Positions 35,967 through 48,783 of a DNA stretch of 64,000 nt are shown piece after piece. The stretch spans positions 28,391,589-28,455,588 of the forward strand of contig CANTUZ010000011.1 in assembly GCA_947846985.1 (NCBI GenBank), given 5' to 3'. Made by a program: the position numbers and the translations under genes. This DNA is from Fratercula arctica (Eukaryota; Chordata; Aves; Charadriiformes; Alcidae). The notes beneath the pieces are model-generated. The model was given only the letters and a program-made list of their open reading frames with translations. It was not told the DNA's origin and did no database searches. Position 1 is the stretch's first letter; every line of letters begins with the position of its first letter.

Positions 35967-36188
35967 ATAACCAGCTTACAAATGAAAAACATACAGATGA
36001 AAAGCCTATGAAAGGAATTGTTATGAGTTCTGTCGCAGAATTCAGCATCACAGACACTTCATCAAAAGGTACCAAAAATGAGAAGAAATTCTCAGATGCG
36101 AGCACATCATCCATCGCTTCCCTGGAGAAATGCAGAGAATTCACTTACATTGAAGATGACGCATCAGTACATCAGAGAGACAGTGACG
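35967..36188 (+). CDS. MDFIC2: MDFIC2, internal coding exon (N-terminal acidic/Ser-rich region)
   Basis: This internal exon is 222 nt. It follows a T14 tract and CACCAG acceptor and ends at a GTACGT donor. Both boundaries are phase 1: the final G joins AT of the 41086 exon to make an Asp codon. It encodes about 73 complete codons that are polar, Ser/Lys/Glu-rich and low in hydrophobics. The stretches SSIASLEKCREF and DDASVHQRDSD lead into the I-mfa domain. Such a disordered N-terminal region before a cysteine-rich C-terminal domain is the usual MDFI/MDFIC family layout. No start is seen in an upstream exon; the first in-frame ATG here is at 36008. The assignment rests on correct splicing phase to the next exon and on my memory of the family, so it is less certain than the terminal exon. 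Confidence 0.8.
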
Positions 36189-36511
36189 GTACGTTTTATA
36201 AAACAGATCACATTTAAGCTGGTTTCTAAATAATGCCCACTGCAAGAGGACTGTGTGTATCTAACTTGAAATAAATGCTTACACGTTGAACAGGAGGTTC
36301 AAGAACGTAGCCAAAAGTAGCATTAAGTTGCCCTGCAGACATTTTTGTGATAGATGAGAACCTGTAGAAGGTGATCTTAAATTGTCAGTGATACTAAAGT
36401 CACAGAAGAGGAGCCCAGAGCCTAATATACAACAGAGCCTTTGTACTTTTGTATTGAGTGACTGCACAGAGGTATGAGTGTCGGTATCAGACAAACAGAG
36501 TATCTTGCGGT

Positions 36512-36838
36512 ACAAAAAGGGGGCCTACATGCAGGATGGGGAGGGACTCTTTATCAGGGAGTGTAATGATAGGATGAGGGGTAACGGTTTTAAACTGAAA
36601 GAGGGTAGATTCAGATTGGATATTAGGAAGAAATTCTTTACTGTGAGGGTGGTGAGGCACTGGGACAGGTTGCCCAGGGAAGTTGTCAGTGCCCCACCCC
36701 TGGAAGTGTTCACGGCCAGGCTGGATGGGGCTTTGAGCAACCTGGTCTAGTGGGAGGTGTCCCTGCCCAGGGCAGGGGGGTTGGAACTAGATGGTCTTTA
36801 AGGTCCCTTCCAACCCAAACTGTTCTATGATTCTATGG
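36512..36838 (+). mobile_element. CR1 LINE, 3'-end fragment
   Basis: The copy carries the end of CR1 ORF2 and the 3' UTR, including GATATTAGGAAGAAATTCTTTA, TGGGACAGGTTGCCCAGGGA and GGTTGGAACTAGATGGTCTTT. It ends in the diagnostic TTCTATGATTCTATGG octamer repeat. The 90-codon frame at 36478-36750 is the decayed ORF2 C-terminus with a short host extension and not a host gene. The copy is 5'-truncated and relatively well preserved. It lies in the sense orientation of the MDFIC2 intron. Confidence 0.95.
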
Positions 36839-39800
36839 ATATATTTCTCCCCAACAGCAGAGGCGGTTGCTTTTGCCATTGGTACTGCAGCAGCTGCTGT
36901 GGTTGCTGAACAGATGCTGTGTTTGGTGGTTGGCATATGACTTCCATGGACTCATATATGCAAGTCATGTATGGACCATTGCATCCAGCCCTGCCATTCT
37001 ACTGACCCATCACCAAATCCTCCCTCTGCTGTCTACACTGCAAAACCCACCTGGGTGAGGATGAGGAGCTCTCTTCTGCCCTGCTTCTGCAGAGAACTGT
37101 CTCTGATGGCTGGGCCAGGTGGATACACGTGGGTAGGGCTTCTGGTTAGTTCAGTGTGCTCTGTGTTTTGAAAAAGCGTATTTGAAAACAAAGCACTATG
37201 AACGGTAGTTACAAACCAAGATTGCAGCAATAGTTCAAGTGCATTTTCACAAATGAACATTGCTAAAACCGAGCTTGCTCTGGGGCTAATAATCAGAGCT
37301 GTCTTACCTTTTCCAAAAAGCAGCTGATCCTTTATATTGTGTAAAAGCACAAGTTTAAGAGCCGAATACCTGCATTATTTTTTGTAAGAATTTCAGAGGC
37401 AACACTATAACCAAAAGTTAAGGGATGGTATGGGTGGTGGACACTCATTACAGACCAAGGGGCATGGCTCCCACTGATCTAAATAATATAACATCCCTGA
37501 TTTTAGTGGACTTATGCTAAGAACCAGCTATTCCTGGTTATTCCAGCGGATGTGAGAAAAAGGGCTTCTGTGAAGCATTTCTGAAGTTTCTTACGCGTGC
37601 CTTTGGCAATATGGGCTTAGTTTGTTATATCAAATGGAGTTGGGATCTATCACGTATACCATTTAAGAATTCCTAAATTAAGAATTTCTAAATACAGATC
37701 AACACAGCAAACCGCCATGCTGTCCAGGAACCATGGCCATCTCTATTGCATCACTGATCCTGTAATAAAAGGGATGTCTCCGATACATCTATTAGAACAC
37801 ATTTAATCTCAGTGAAGGACCTGAAGTATTTATTTCATTTAGGGGGCTTGTCCTCTAGTCCAGACACTCACTAATTTCTCGGTTTGCTGACTATCTGATC
37901 AGGCCCTTCAACCATTACTGGCACACAGGTGTGTACCATGTGATGCAAACAACAGATTTCATACTCCTTAAAAAAGCTAAAAGTGAAGGAAATTAACAAA
38001 AAAACCAATCTGTGCTCAATTAATAATGTTAAGGGCTGGATGGAAGCCAAGAAAACCCAAGGAAGCCAGATTTGTGGTTGTCACTGCATACTCCGCTCAC
38101 TCTACTCTGACAAGTTACTGCTTATTCCACACACACGAGGCCAAATCCTGTTCACTGGTGCACAGAGAACCTCTGAAGGCAGAGGGTTAGCTGAGGAAAC
38201 TGGCAATTATTTTGTTCCCTGCTCTCAGAGAGGAGCGGATCCAAAGCTCATAGGTCTCACCAAGGGCGATCACCATGGCTTCAGTGAGCTTTGGACCAGG
38301 TTTGCTCAGGGCATCCCCTGCACGGGCAGAGAGTGAGCTGACAGCCACCAAACAAGCAGGAAAACGTAGAGATGAGGCAGGCTAGCAAAGTTATTAGAAG
38401 TTCTACTTTTGTGCTAATTAATCGACTAATGTCGAGAATGAGAGCCGAGGTCATTGTTCTCACTGAGATGAATGCAGTAATGCCGTTCCGCAAACAGCAG
38501 GGAAAACAGAGGAGAAAACAGGAGATTGCATCTTCTTTTATGCAGTTTGTGGCTAATTTATTTCCAAATATATAAATGAATGCATAGGAATGGATGTTTA
38601 ATTGCTAATATCTATTATTTATATACATTACCCCACTTAAAACAGGACAAAAAAGCCTCACACATGCAGATTTTTCGAAATGTGTTACATCCATTATCAC
38701 AGTTCATGGTGTGTGCTCTGATGGGTATTTAAAAGCATCTTTACTGCACATCACAGACTCTGTGCTGAAACATTACTTTATTATTAAAATCTTGTGCTTT
38801 TTGTGTGCTCTCTTTCCTGGATGAAGCCCTAAGAATCGTATCTATTCTCTCCAGATTACATAAGCACCATTGTGGTTAACATATTCATGAAAAAAACCCC
38901 TGTTATTAGAAAACAGATCTTTGGAGAGGGGAAAAAAAAATTTGAAGTAGCCTTAATTGTTATATAATTTTGAATTTCATCTCTCACATCTATGTATAGG
39001 AAGGAAATTTCATCAACATAAGATATCTAAAAAGAATAGTCTTAATTACACCAAGGACTACTGGATAAAATGATTACATTTTCTACAGTGTAAATTTCAT
39101 ACAATTAAATGCAGCAGTGTCACCTTATAAAATGTTTCAATTTTATAATTATTTCAGTTCATTTAGTCAGAAAAAAATATAAGCACGAATTTACTAAGTA
39201 TCACTGAAATCTAGTCATTCTTATTCTACAGGACTGACTCAGAAGTTAGTTGTGCTTGTCTGAACTTAAATAGATCTTGACATATTTAAATATGTATTAA
39301 AATTGATAACATTGGTGATGATATGCTACTTAGAAAGAAGTTCAATCACATGCTATTTATTCTTGCTACCTGCTTTAACTGCCTTTTTTTTGGGTTTTTT
39401 TTTTTAATGAAGAAGCTGGAATGATTTTTTAATTTTGTTTTTCATCGAGAAAGCTTTCTTAAAAAGAAAAAAAAGAAAAAAGAGCATAATTCTGGAAACT
39501 TCCTGGCAGTGAACTTTATGTTACGTGAGATAGAAAATGCCACAACAGAACCAATGCAGTTGAATGAGTTCACAGTTAGTCATCCTAGGGCAAGAAATGT
39601 GGTTATAACCATATGTTTTCCTGAAAGAACCAATGAAAAGGCATTCATATTGTTGAAGGCATTTTTCCTTTCCAAAAACAAGGAGGGAAAAAAAAATAAA
39701 ATTTGAAAGGTCTGGGTCTTTGCGCTCCAACTGGATTCACACCGTCAGGATCTCACACCTGCTCCAAGCCCTGCTGCAGCCGGAGGCAGCCTCCCCAGAT

Positions 39801-40756
39801 GCTGTAGATTGAACGGCGGGGAGTTAATTAGTTGATCTTTGAGGGGAACAAACATTACACAAAGTTTTTGTCTCGGTGACCAAGTTTTCAGGAATATTCA
39901 CTGGCTCCGGACACATGTCCTAGCTGATACTATTTTCCAAAATTTTGTCTCCTTTTGAAAATTTAAAAGCGTGTGAATGAAAAGGTGAGAAACCCGTTTC
40001 GGTGGGGAAGCGGAAGGACCCTGGGCTGAGAATCGATCAACTCGCTGCCCTCCGTAAATGCTTTCTCCAGACTTGCCTTTCCTCCCTGTCTTTGGTTTGG
40101 CAATCTAGATGTCATTAAACATTTTTACTGAAACAGACTACTTACAGAAATCAAACTACAAGCAGATGATGAATCTACTCTTTTTTTTTTTCCCCTGTGG
40201 ATTTGGTCTCGTTCATAAGAGCATCTCAGTCCTTATCCAGATGCCACATCGAATTCATGAGCCAGGGACACACTATCCCACGCATCCAGACTGACCATGT
40301 AGAAAAGTAAGACCTGGAGAGTCTGAGGGCCTGATTCAGTCTCCACAAAAGCTGTGGGTGTTTGCACACCAACTTCTAGCAAGGATTGATTCAGTAACAG
40401 ACGTACAGCCCAGAAATGAATTGTTTTAAATAAGGATTCAGTTCTGAACTCTTTGTATGCAGACAAAAAAGTCCCTGAAAGGTTTTGGTTGGTTTGGTTT
40501 TTTTTTTCATTGATTTTTATATATATTATTTTCGCCTTCCTAGAATTAGCAGGAGCAGCCTGATGATTTTTATCTTTAATTGCAAGCTCTTGTGAAAAAG
40601 AAAGTAAACTCCAGTGTCTCGTGCGATGGTCAGGTGGCATCACAAAGCAGCAGCATTTCCAAATTCCTGCAGGGCTGCAACCACCCCAGCGGAGCATCCC
40701 TGCTGTGTGAGCTGCACTCCTGTGCTGAAATATATAGCCCAAACACTTTAGGTGTA

Positions 40757-40812
40757 CAGAATCATAGAATCATTTAGGTTGGAAAAGACCTTTGAGATCA
40801 CCGAGTTCAACT
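40757..40812 (-). mobile_element. CR1 LINE, short 3'-tail fragment
   Basis: CAGAATCATAGAATCATTTAGG followed by TTGGAAAAGACCTTTGAGATCACCGAG is the complement of a CR1 3' terminus. Only about 55 bp remain, indicating strong 5' truncation. It lies about 270 bp before the MDFIC2 terminal exon. Confidence 0.9.
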
Positions 40813-41027
40813 GGAAAGTTGGTTCAGCGTACTCGTTCCTCTGAAATTGACTACCACTGAATATTTTTGTTCAAATTATTTTCACGCTGCCGTTGTTTTT
40901 CCAGAGCAAACAATACAGCAAATAAATCCTTTCATTTGACTTTATGGGAGTAGTTATCGCCAATGTATTTTTAGCCTGCCCTGTGTGCTGTCTCGCATCT
41001 CATTTCTGTGTAGTCGGACTAGCCTGA

Positions 41028-41345
<318 letters not shown>

Positions 41346-41590
41346 TAGGAAAATAAGTGACGAAATTCCACAAAGCCGCCTAGAAAGTGAACTGACAGAG
41401 TACAAACGAATTGTTTTGGTTTTGTTTGTTTGGGTTTTTTTAAAAGATAACAATAATAACCAGAGTGTTTGCCAACAGGACTATGTGAATCACACTGCTC
41501 CCACCCTGGAGGTCTGTATATCTGTACCATTCTGGTTGTATGATTTCACAAACTGCTGAAACCAATAAAGGACAAAAAAGGGTTTTTTTT
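41346..41590 (+). other. MDFIC2: MDFIC2 3' UTR
   Basis: This runs from the stop codon to just beyond the first good poly(A) signal. It is AT-rich. The true cleavage site is inferred at about 15-25 nt after AATAAA, where GGGTTTTTTTTCC supplies a U-rich downstream element. Longer isoforms using later signals cannot be excluded. Confidence 0.6.
41564..41569 (+). promoter_or_regulatory. MDFIC2: poly(A) signal AATAAA of MDFIC2
   Basis: A canonical hexamer lies about 220 nt after the stop codon, followed within 20 nt by a G/T-rich tract (41580-41590). Confidence 0.65.
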
Positions 41591-41744
41591 CCTTTGCCAT
41601 CAACAACAACAGAATTCCAAAGTGCCAAGCGTGCTTGATGCTTTACCCGCTGTCAATCCAAGGCTTTTATAAACCTCTAATTGCTTTAAACAGAGATTTC
41701 CCCATTCATAAACACAGGACAAATTAGGACGTTATTTTAGGACT

Positions 41745-41747
<3 letters not shown>

Positions 41748-41777
<30 letters not shown>
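41748..41777. repeat. (TA)15 microsatellite
   Basis: This is a perfect alternating AT tract of 30 bp, about 180 bp downstream of the MDFIC2 poly(A) signal. Confidence 0.95.
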
Positions 41778-41780
<3 letters not shown>

Positions 41781-44700
41781 TTCACCTTCCTAATGGATTC
41801 ATACCTAAACATGTATTACACATTGTTGGTTATTATTAATAATGTATGATATAGCATCATTTTATAATTAAAAATTTATTTATTCAATCTCTTAAAACAC
41901 ACTTATATGCTCAGTTTAGGTAGAAAAGAAAATTAAATGAATTAGAAACCATGCTAGCGGTAATTACAGCAAATGCCTCTCAAAATCTCCAGTGAATTTT
42001 GTAGAGGAAGCATTTTAACAGGGTAGTGCAATTCGACAGTGGATTAATGTGCGTGCCTATGGTTATGTAATAACAGGTTATGCCTATTGTTCATTAGTTA
42101 TAGGAAAGGGCTTCTTAAGTGTAATTAGCCTAAATGGGAATTGAGTGCACACTTCCAGAGGAGAATTACCCCATGGATAGCCAGTAACTCCTTTGCCTGA
42201 TTTTCATTTGTAAGATTTCTGCAAGCAGCAGAATATTGCCACCTATTCTACTGGAAACAGCCATCTCCACCTGTGCACAAACGATTGCAAAATGACAGTA
42301 GCTATCCTGCTTGTGCTTTCAGACTCCCTCTATCTCTTTTCTGATGGCAGGTCTGATTAATAAAAAGGAAATACATATTGCACATTACACATATGACAAC
42401 AAAAGCATGTAAATTCAGCTGCCTGAGGGTGCAGAATGCAGGTAACAAGCACAGAGAAAAATACAGTTGCTTGCTCACATTTGATATTTATAGACTAACA
42501 GCAAAGAGAGTGTTTGCTTTGTATAGGCGCTAAAACTTCTCCCCAGGCCCCCGCTGATCTCGATGCAGAAATGCCTGGGGAACCTCAAACAAGAATCGTG
42601 GATAAGATGCCTAGATACTCAGCATTGCTGAAAGCATTGAAGCCACTCATTTAATAGTCTGAGTTTCAAATCTGTAGTCCTGACACATGGATAATTAATG
42701 GAAAAAAACACATCATGTGAACTTCTTCCCCCCTCCTCTTCTGAAAAATTAATGTTCTAAAAATCAGAAAGTAAGAAGCAGGTATAACTGTTAGCGATCT
42801 TTGTACAGGTATCTTACAAGGCTCAGTGACCTAAGGACAACAAACTTTGGAATTACAGCAAGCAGCCCAGCCTACCTTCTTTCTGTGCTCCTTCCAGGAC
42901 ATTGGTGGGGAGTAAAAGAGGTTTCCTGATTTTAATTGTGACGTCACATTGTGAGCTGTAGCCACCTAACGGAACAAAGTCATTAGTCCTTAATTGCCAG
43001 ACCTGTGCTAGGCTGCCAGGTGGGTCTGGACCCAACCCCAAAAAGCAATAACCACCACCACCTGAGAGGCACTGATTTTACACACCCTGGGCTGGGCAAT
43101 GCTGAGCTTTAATGCTCCAGTTTGCACTCTCCCCTATATTTTTGATCTTAAATCTCCCAATACTAAGACTCACAACTAAATTCTCAGCGCAATGGATCAG
43201 GCCACAGAGGCTTGGATCATTCCGCTTTCTACCATAGGTTGCTCTCGACAAAGTGGCAAGTGGGCACGTAGGAATAAAGACAATGACCCAAAGCATCTAA
43301 GAGTCAGAAAAGGAGAAAACTTGCCCGAATACCATTTCTTAGAGAAGTGCCAATATTGCAGTATCAAGGTTGCACGTTGGCAACCTCGCTCTTGATGCTG
43401 CTGTCCAAAAGGGGAAATTTCATGGGCAATGGCTGGAAGGAGCCCAAGAGAGGAAACCAGAAGGTGGCAAACCCCAAAAGGCTGCCTGTGAGTGACCCAG
43501 AGATGGGGAACTTGTCTTTCAAGCCAGGATGTCTTGTTCCAGCTCTGAGCCTGCAAGGTAGTACACATTGACCATGTCGGGATCACCCATGGCAAGTGGG
43601 TGGTCTCCATGCATCAGCTGTGGGGCTGAATTAAGGACTACTGGCATGATTTTCCCCCCCCCCCAACTCTTTTCCTAGGAATCGTTATTCAAAAGCGCTT
43701 TTTTTCCTGTTGTAATCCATAGGTTGGCAAACTGAGGTCATGTCTGCTGTAGGGCATGGGTAAGATCAAAGACAGAATTACAATGGTGACGGCCATAGCC
43801 ATGGCTAGACAGGATGTCCCAACAATATGAATTGAATCACACTGTGGGATATATTGAGAGCTGCTGTTGTAGTGAATGGTGGTGTTTTAAATAATATAGC
43901 AATATCTCCTTGCCTAAAGCGTACAATGGCACGTTGCTTGGTTTCCTGTTTTAGGAAGTAGATTTTTAGAGGCCTTCTCTATGAGCAATGAAACCTTGAA
44001 AAACGTGTTATTTTGTACAAAGTTGTAGAAGCAGCAACTTACTATGACTTTGGTTTCTGTCATAAAATTGTTAATTGCAAAATTGTACTTTCATGACACA
44101 CAGGAACCCTTTAATACTTTGGCACCAGAGAAATTCAATCAGACTTTCCCACCAACTATTCCAGAAACTGGGTTTCCTCTTTGGAGAGCCGTCCTATTTC
44201 CACACTAAACTGACTTCCTAGGCCAGAGAAATAGCCATTTATCAGATCTGAACATGGGTAGACATTCCAGTGAAACAGAAACATTTGGAACAATTCGAGA
44301 CTGTCTCTGTATTTTTTATTTACTGGGAAGGAAGGTCTGAGCACTTGAGTAGGAGGCGTTTGGGTGGATGGCTGTTCTGAACATGTTGGACTCAGCTGTG
44401 CTCCCGGAGAGATGTCAGCTCCGCAGCGTGTGAAACCAGCTCCTCAGAACAACAAATAGAAGTTACCATTTTGCAAATGGGAACATCGCTCCAACACGAC
44501 ACCTCCCCTCAGCACCATAAATGCGCTGACAGATTGGTTGGGGGAAGAGAGAGACAGGGATAATAATGAAGAGCTATGTTGCTACCTTCTGCAGGAAGGG
44601 ACCATGGGATGCTCTCTAAGGATCTGCTCCTGGAAATGACCCAGCAGCCTCATTCTTAAGAGGAAAATGTCTTTTCACCTCCTTTCACTGTATTCTCCCG

Positions 44701-47700
44701 ACACAATACAGATTAGGACGCAAACTCTTTACAGCAGAGATTGTAATTTGCTAAATATTGTACTGCACCCTGCACACAGAGGACTGAACTTGAAAGATCT
44801 CAGGGTGCTTCCAACAGGTTAAAGATCAGTTATCCCAAAGGAAATGGAATTCTCTCACTGATCATGCGCCCTTCCATAAGGTTGTTCTGGTGCCTTACTC
44901 TCCATGCACACTATGAGTCCCTTTAGATATCAGCTAGCAAAAATTAGCCCGTGTACACCCCCAAATGCAGGGATGGAGCATATTACATTATCTCCTTTGA
45001 CATTCTTCTGCTTCCTAGAGCATTTTAATTGTTCATACTCTCTTAAGCAATCACAACCAGAATGACCAACACCTTCCAAACATCAAGACACCGCACAACT
45101 CTGCCTTAACTCCAGCGCTGCTTAGGGATTCAGGCTGAATGCTACAGCTGAGCTCTAGAAGACTTTGGTTCTCAGGAAGAAAGCAAAGTACAGGCACAAT
45201 TAAGATGTTCATAATTGTATTTCTCCTATTGTTATGCTTGTACAGTATGGAAAAACATTCAATAGTGTTGGACTAAGAAAGTATGTATCTATTAAATTTT
45301 TCCTTTAATTACATGAAATGGGTGGTTTCATTGCTTTAATCTTCATCTATGTCAAACTGTATTTTAGGCCTCATAAATGGAAGGAAATATTGTGCCAGAA
45401 AATAAGTTTACCAAACAGACTGGGATTTCCAGGCAGTGCTCCACTGTAATTCACAGTAACTGAGTATTAATCATGATTAATAATCTATCATTCCTGTGGG
45501 TTTTTTTAAAAAAAGAGGGAGGGAATTATTGAGAAACTGTACTTTCTCGTAGCATACTTCATATAATTGCACAACAGAACAATTCTATGGAATCCATTAT
45601 TCTGCTGGTAACGATCTAGATTTCCTTAACATTGCATGTGAACAGGGATCGTTGCCATCTGATGCATGTTCCATGGCCTGTGCAAAATGAGTTGGTGGGT
45701 GCAAGCCAATTCATAATGGATGTGTGCCCATATCACAAAAAAACACCATTATAATTGGTACCCTTAGGAAAAATGCCAAGGTCTGAGTGTAAACAGAGCA
45801 CTTTCTGTCCCAAGAGCCAGTTCTTCTGCGGTCAGAGTTGAAGCACAGTAGAAAGAGCAATGCTGCACTGCATCTGTTGATGGCCTGCCTGAGCAGAGCA
45901 GGTTAAGTGACAAAGTAACATTGGAAAAGTCTTTTTCCTTATTAGAGAGTCTTGCAACTGAAACAGTCATTCACATGTTCGTGCCACAGTATATTAAAAT
46001 GATCATGGTACAAAGAGAGAAAAAAAAACCCCACCTTATACAAGCGCACAAGAAAATCACCATCAATATCATTAAAATGCAGACTCAATTTATATTGCCG
46101 GTTTTGTCATGATTTCTAAGAAGTAAAAAATAATGCCGGAGAGCAGTGAAGAAACTATTATTAGATTAACTGTATAAAAAGCATGAGTGATTCCATTAGC
46201 AAGCACAGCTGAGAAAAGGCAGGATTTAAATCAAATCTAAATATGATAAGATTATACAGCCAAAGTGACATGTCCATTTTAGAAAACATACAGGACAGAA
46301 GAAGCAAAACAAAAGTAGAATTTTGGTTCTGTGCTCTAAAACATGCTCTATCTTACACAGCATTTAAAAAACTGTTGGAAGAATCCTGTTAGCACCTCAG
46401 TTTTATGCTGTACCTGTTCTAGGTAAATAATAACTGTGTAGTTAATCTACAGGGACACCCTTTGCTCATCTTTATTGCAGTGTATTTGCATCATTCATCC
46501 CCTCAGAGTGTCCATGTGGCTTATCACTTGTTGCAGTCATCGTACACACAAACTTTTCTACTCAGAAAACAGCAAAGCTGCCCACAGAATCCCAGTTTCA
46601 GCTCCTAAAAACTTTTGGGGTGTTGTATCTTTGCTCCACATGGAGGGCGAAGAAAGATGTGCCAAAGGTTGGTGTTAAATGAGACAGTTGATTGTTTAAA
46701 ATAAAAGGATCGGGTTTTCTAATCTGTTCTCTTTTGGAACAGGAGAGCTCACCCTGCACTTCATGAGTCTTTTCATCAAAAATGGAGCTGGAAAAAACTC
46801 TCTCCAAGAAGCGTTTTTTTTTGATAGTACAGTGTCCAACAAAGTCTACTGTGTATACATATATAGAGAGAGAGACAGGTAAAGGATTAAGAAGCAGAAA
46901 GAGATGGGGTAGCTGTGGGTAATTTAGCCGACAGCAGTTGTTACTAGCTGGTGATCTCCAATTGCTGCTTGGAACAGGGTAATCTTTGTGATTCCTGCTG
47001 CACCAGAGGCAAATGAGCCATGATATGAAAGCAGGATGAGCATCAGCGGGCCTTTGACCCAGCTCCTGGAGATTTCTGCTTCCTCACGTGCTGCCCACTC
47101 CTGTCCTCATTTACCTCCAGATGGTCCCTCTGAAATGTTTCATTTATACGGGATTTCAGCACAGTTCAACATCAGGAGTGGAGAAGGACATGCATCAATA
47201 TTCATCTTCTCAAAGATATAATCAAAATTAATCCACTTTAAATCCCTTGATTTTACTATGCATTTCAATTTTTCCTATAATCTATAACCCATGCACACCA
47301 TAAAGTCATCACTGAGAGGGGAAGCTGGAAAAATCCAGCTACCTTTCCAAATGGAAATCAGAAGATATATTTTTAGCTACATTAAGCCAACTGCATGCAG
47401 CTCTGCACATTTATGTAATTCCAACATAAAAATAATCCATAATATTCCAGAGGAACAAATCCAGTTCTTAGTCATATAAATTTTCATATAAGCCCATCAA
47501 AACCCATTCCAAAAATGTCTCAGTCTCTCTAAGCGCCCGAGCTGGAACAAAAGAGCGAGTCCTTTAAAATGCCTTTGGAGCTTCCAGGGATGTTAAATCT
47601 AATTGCCCTTAGCATAGCACCGATCCACAAAGGTTTAAGTCATGGAAAATGTGTTTTACCTTTATAAAAGATATACTATGCAAAGTTTATCATGGCACAG

Positions 47701-48766
47701 TAAAGTTGGATCTAACTTACTTTGTGCAAACTTCAGACAGAAAGAAATTAACCTTTGATTCTTCACTTTGACTAACCAAGACAGAAAAATGTGTCTTCTC
47801 ATTGCAGAGGTGCAATATTACATTAAGTTATATGACACAGTATGGTATGATATGACAAAATATCGATTTGTGCACTTGAGTGTATATGTGTACATAGAAA
47901 ATTATATTTATACTCACAGATATTTATAGCAAAGCCTCTGTGTTCCAAGAAGTAAGAAGGATGGAGAGCGGCCAAAGACTAATTGTGGTAGAAACCTTCT
48001 TAAGACAAAGCCAGAACCAGCATTATTTGTTAATACCTTTCGAAGCTCCACAGTTATCAGAGCTAAGGCTGAGTGAAATTTTCCAGTAAAACATTTGTTC
48101 ATGACAGAGTGGTCACTTGCTAAAGCAGACCTTGCAGCATCATGGGCAAGGTGGCGTTGGGAACTGTTTGTTTCCCTGGAGGCGTCCACGGGGCTTTGGC
48201 AGCCCACAGAAAGAAGAATGACCCAGACCCTTTCCTGGGAGCCTGGGAAGTCCTTGAGATCCAGGTCAACCATCTGTACCATTTCATTAAAATACAAAAT
48301 AAGAACTAGAACGGAAACCTTCCTTTTTTTTTCCAGAATGAGTCTTCTTTGATGACCCTTCTACATGAGTTCTTTTATTTTCTAACACCTATCTGAACCA
48401 GGTTTTTTCCCCAAACTCCAGAATCTCTGGTGGAATAAACCCCCCTATCTTTGCCTGTAATGGCTCTGTCATGACCAGTGTTTATGGGCATGGGAGGAGA
48501 CCACGCCTGATCCAGAGAACTCCTAATTTTAAAGACGAAAGAGGGAGAAGTATAAGACCATACAGTCTGCAAACAGGAAAGCAGAACAAAGGGACCAAGG
48601 GTGGATTTTTTTTTCCTCCTAGAACTTTATTTCTCAGCTAGAAATCTGATCTGCAGTGAGGGGGGCCAAGGGGCAAGCCGTGTTTATAACCCAGCCAAGG
48701 ACGCCGTTCCCTTGGTTCAGTCCCACTCCTCAGCTGCGTCTACTCCATAAAGGCCCAAGAAAACTT

Positions 48767-48783
48767 AAAAAAAAAAAAAAAAA
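48767..48783 (+). repeat. A17 homopolymer
   Basis: This is a run of 17 adenines following ACTT. No gene body or target-site duplication is recognised around it. Confidence 0.9.

Noticed and set aside
40233..40742. 169-codon minus-strand open frame
   Set aside because: It lies in the MDFIC2 intron and contains a poly-T/A stretch, with no domain. Its length is within chance for a low-stop frame, though antisense transcription cannot be ruled out.
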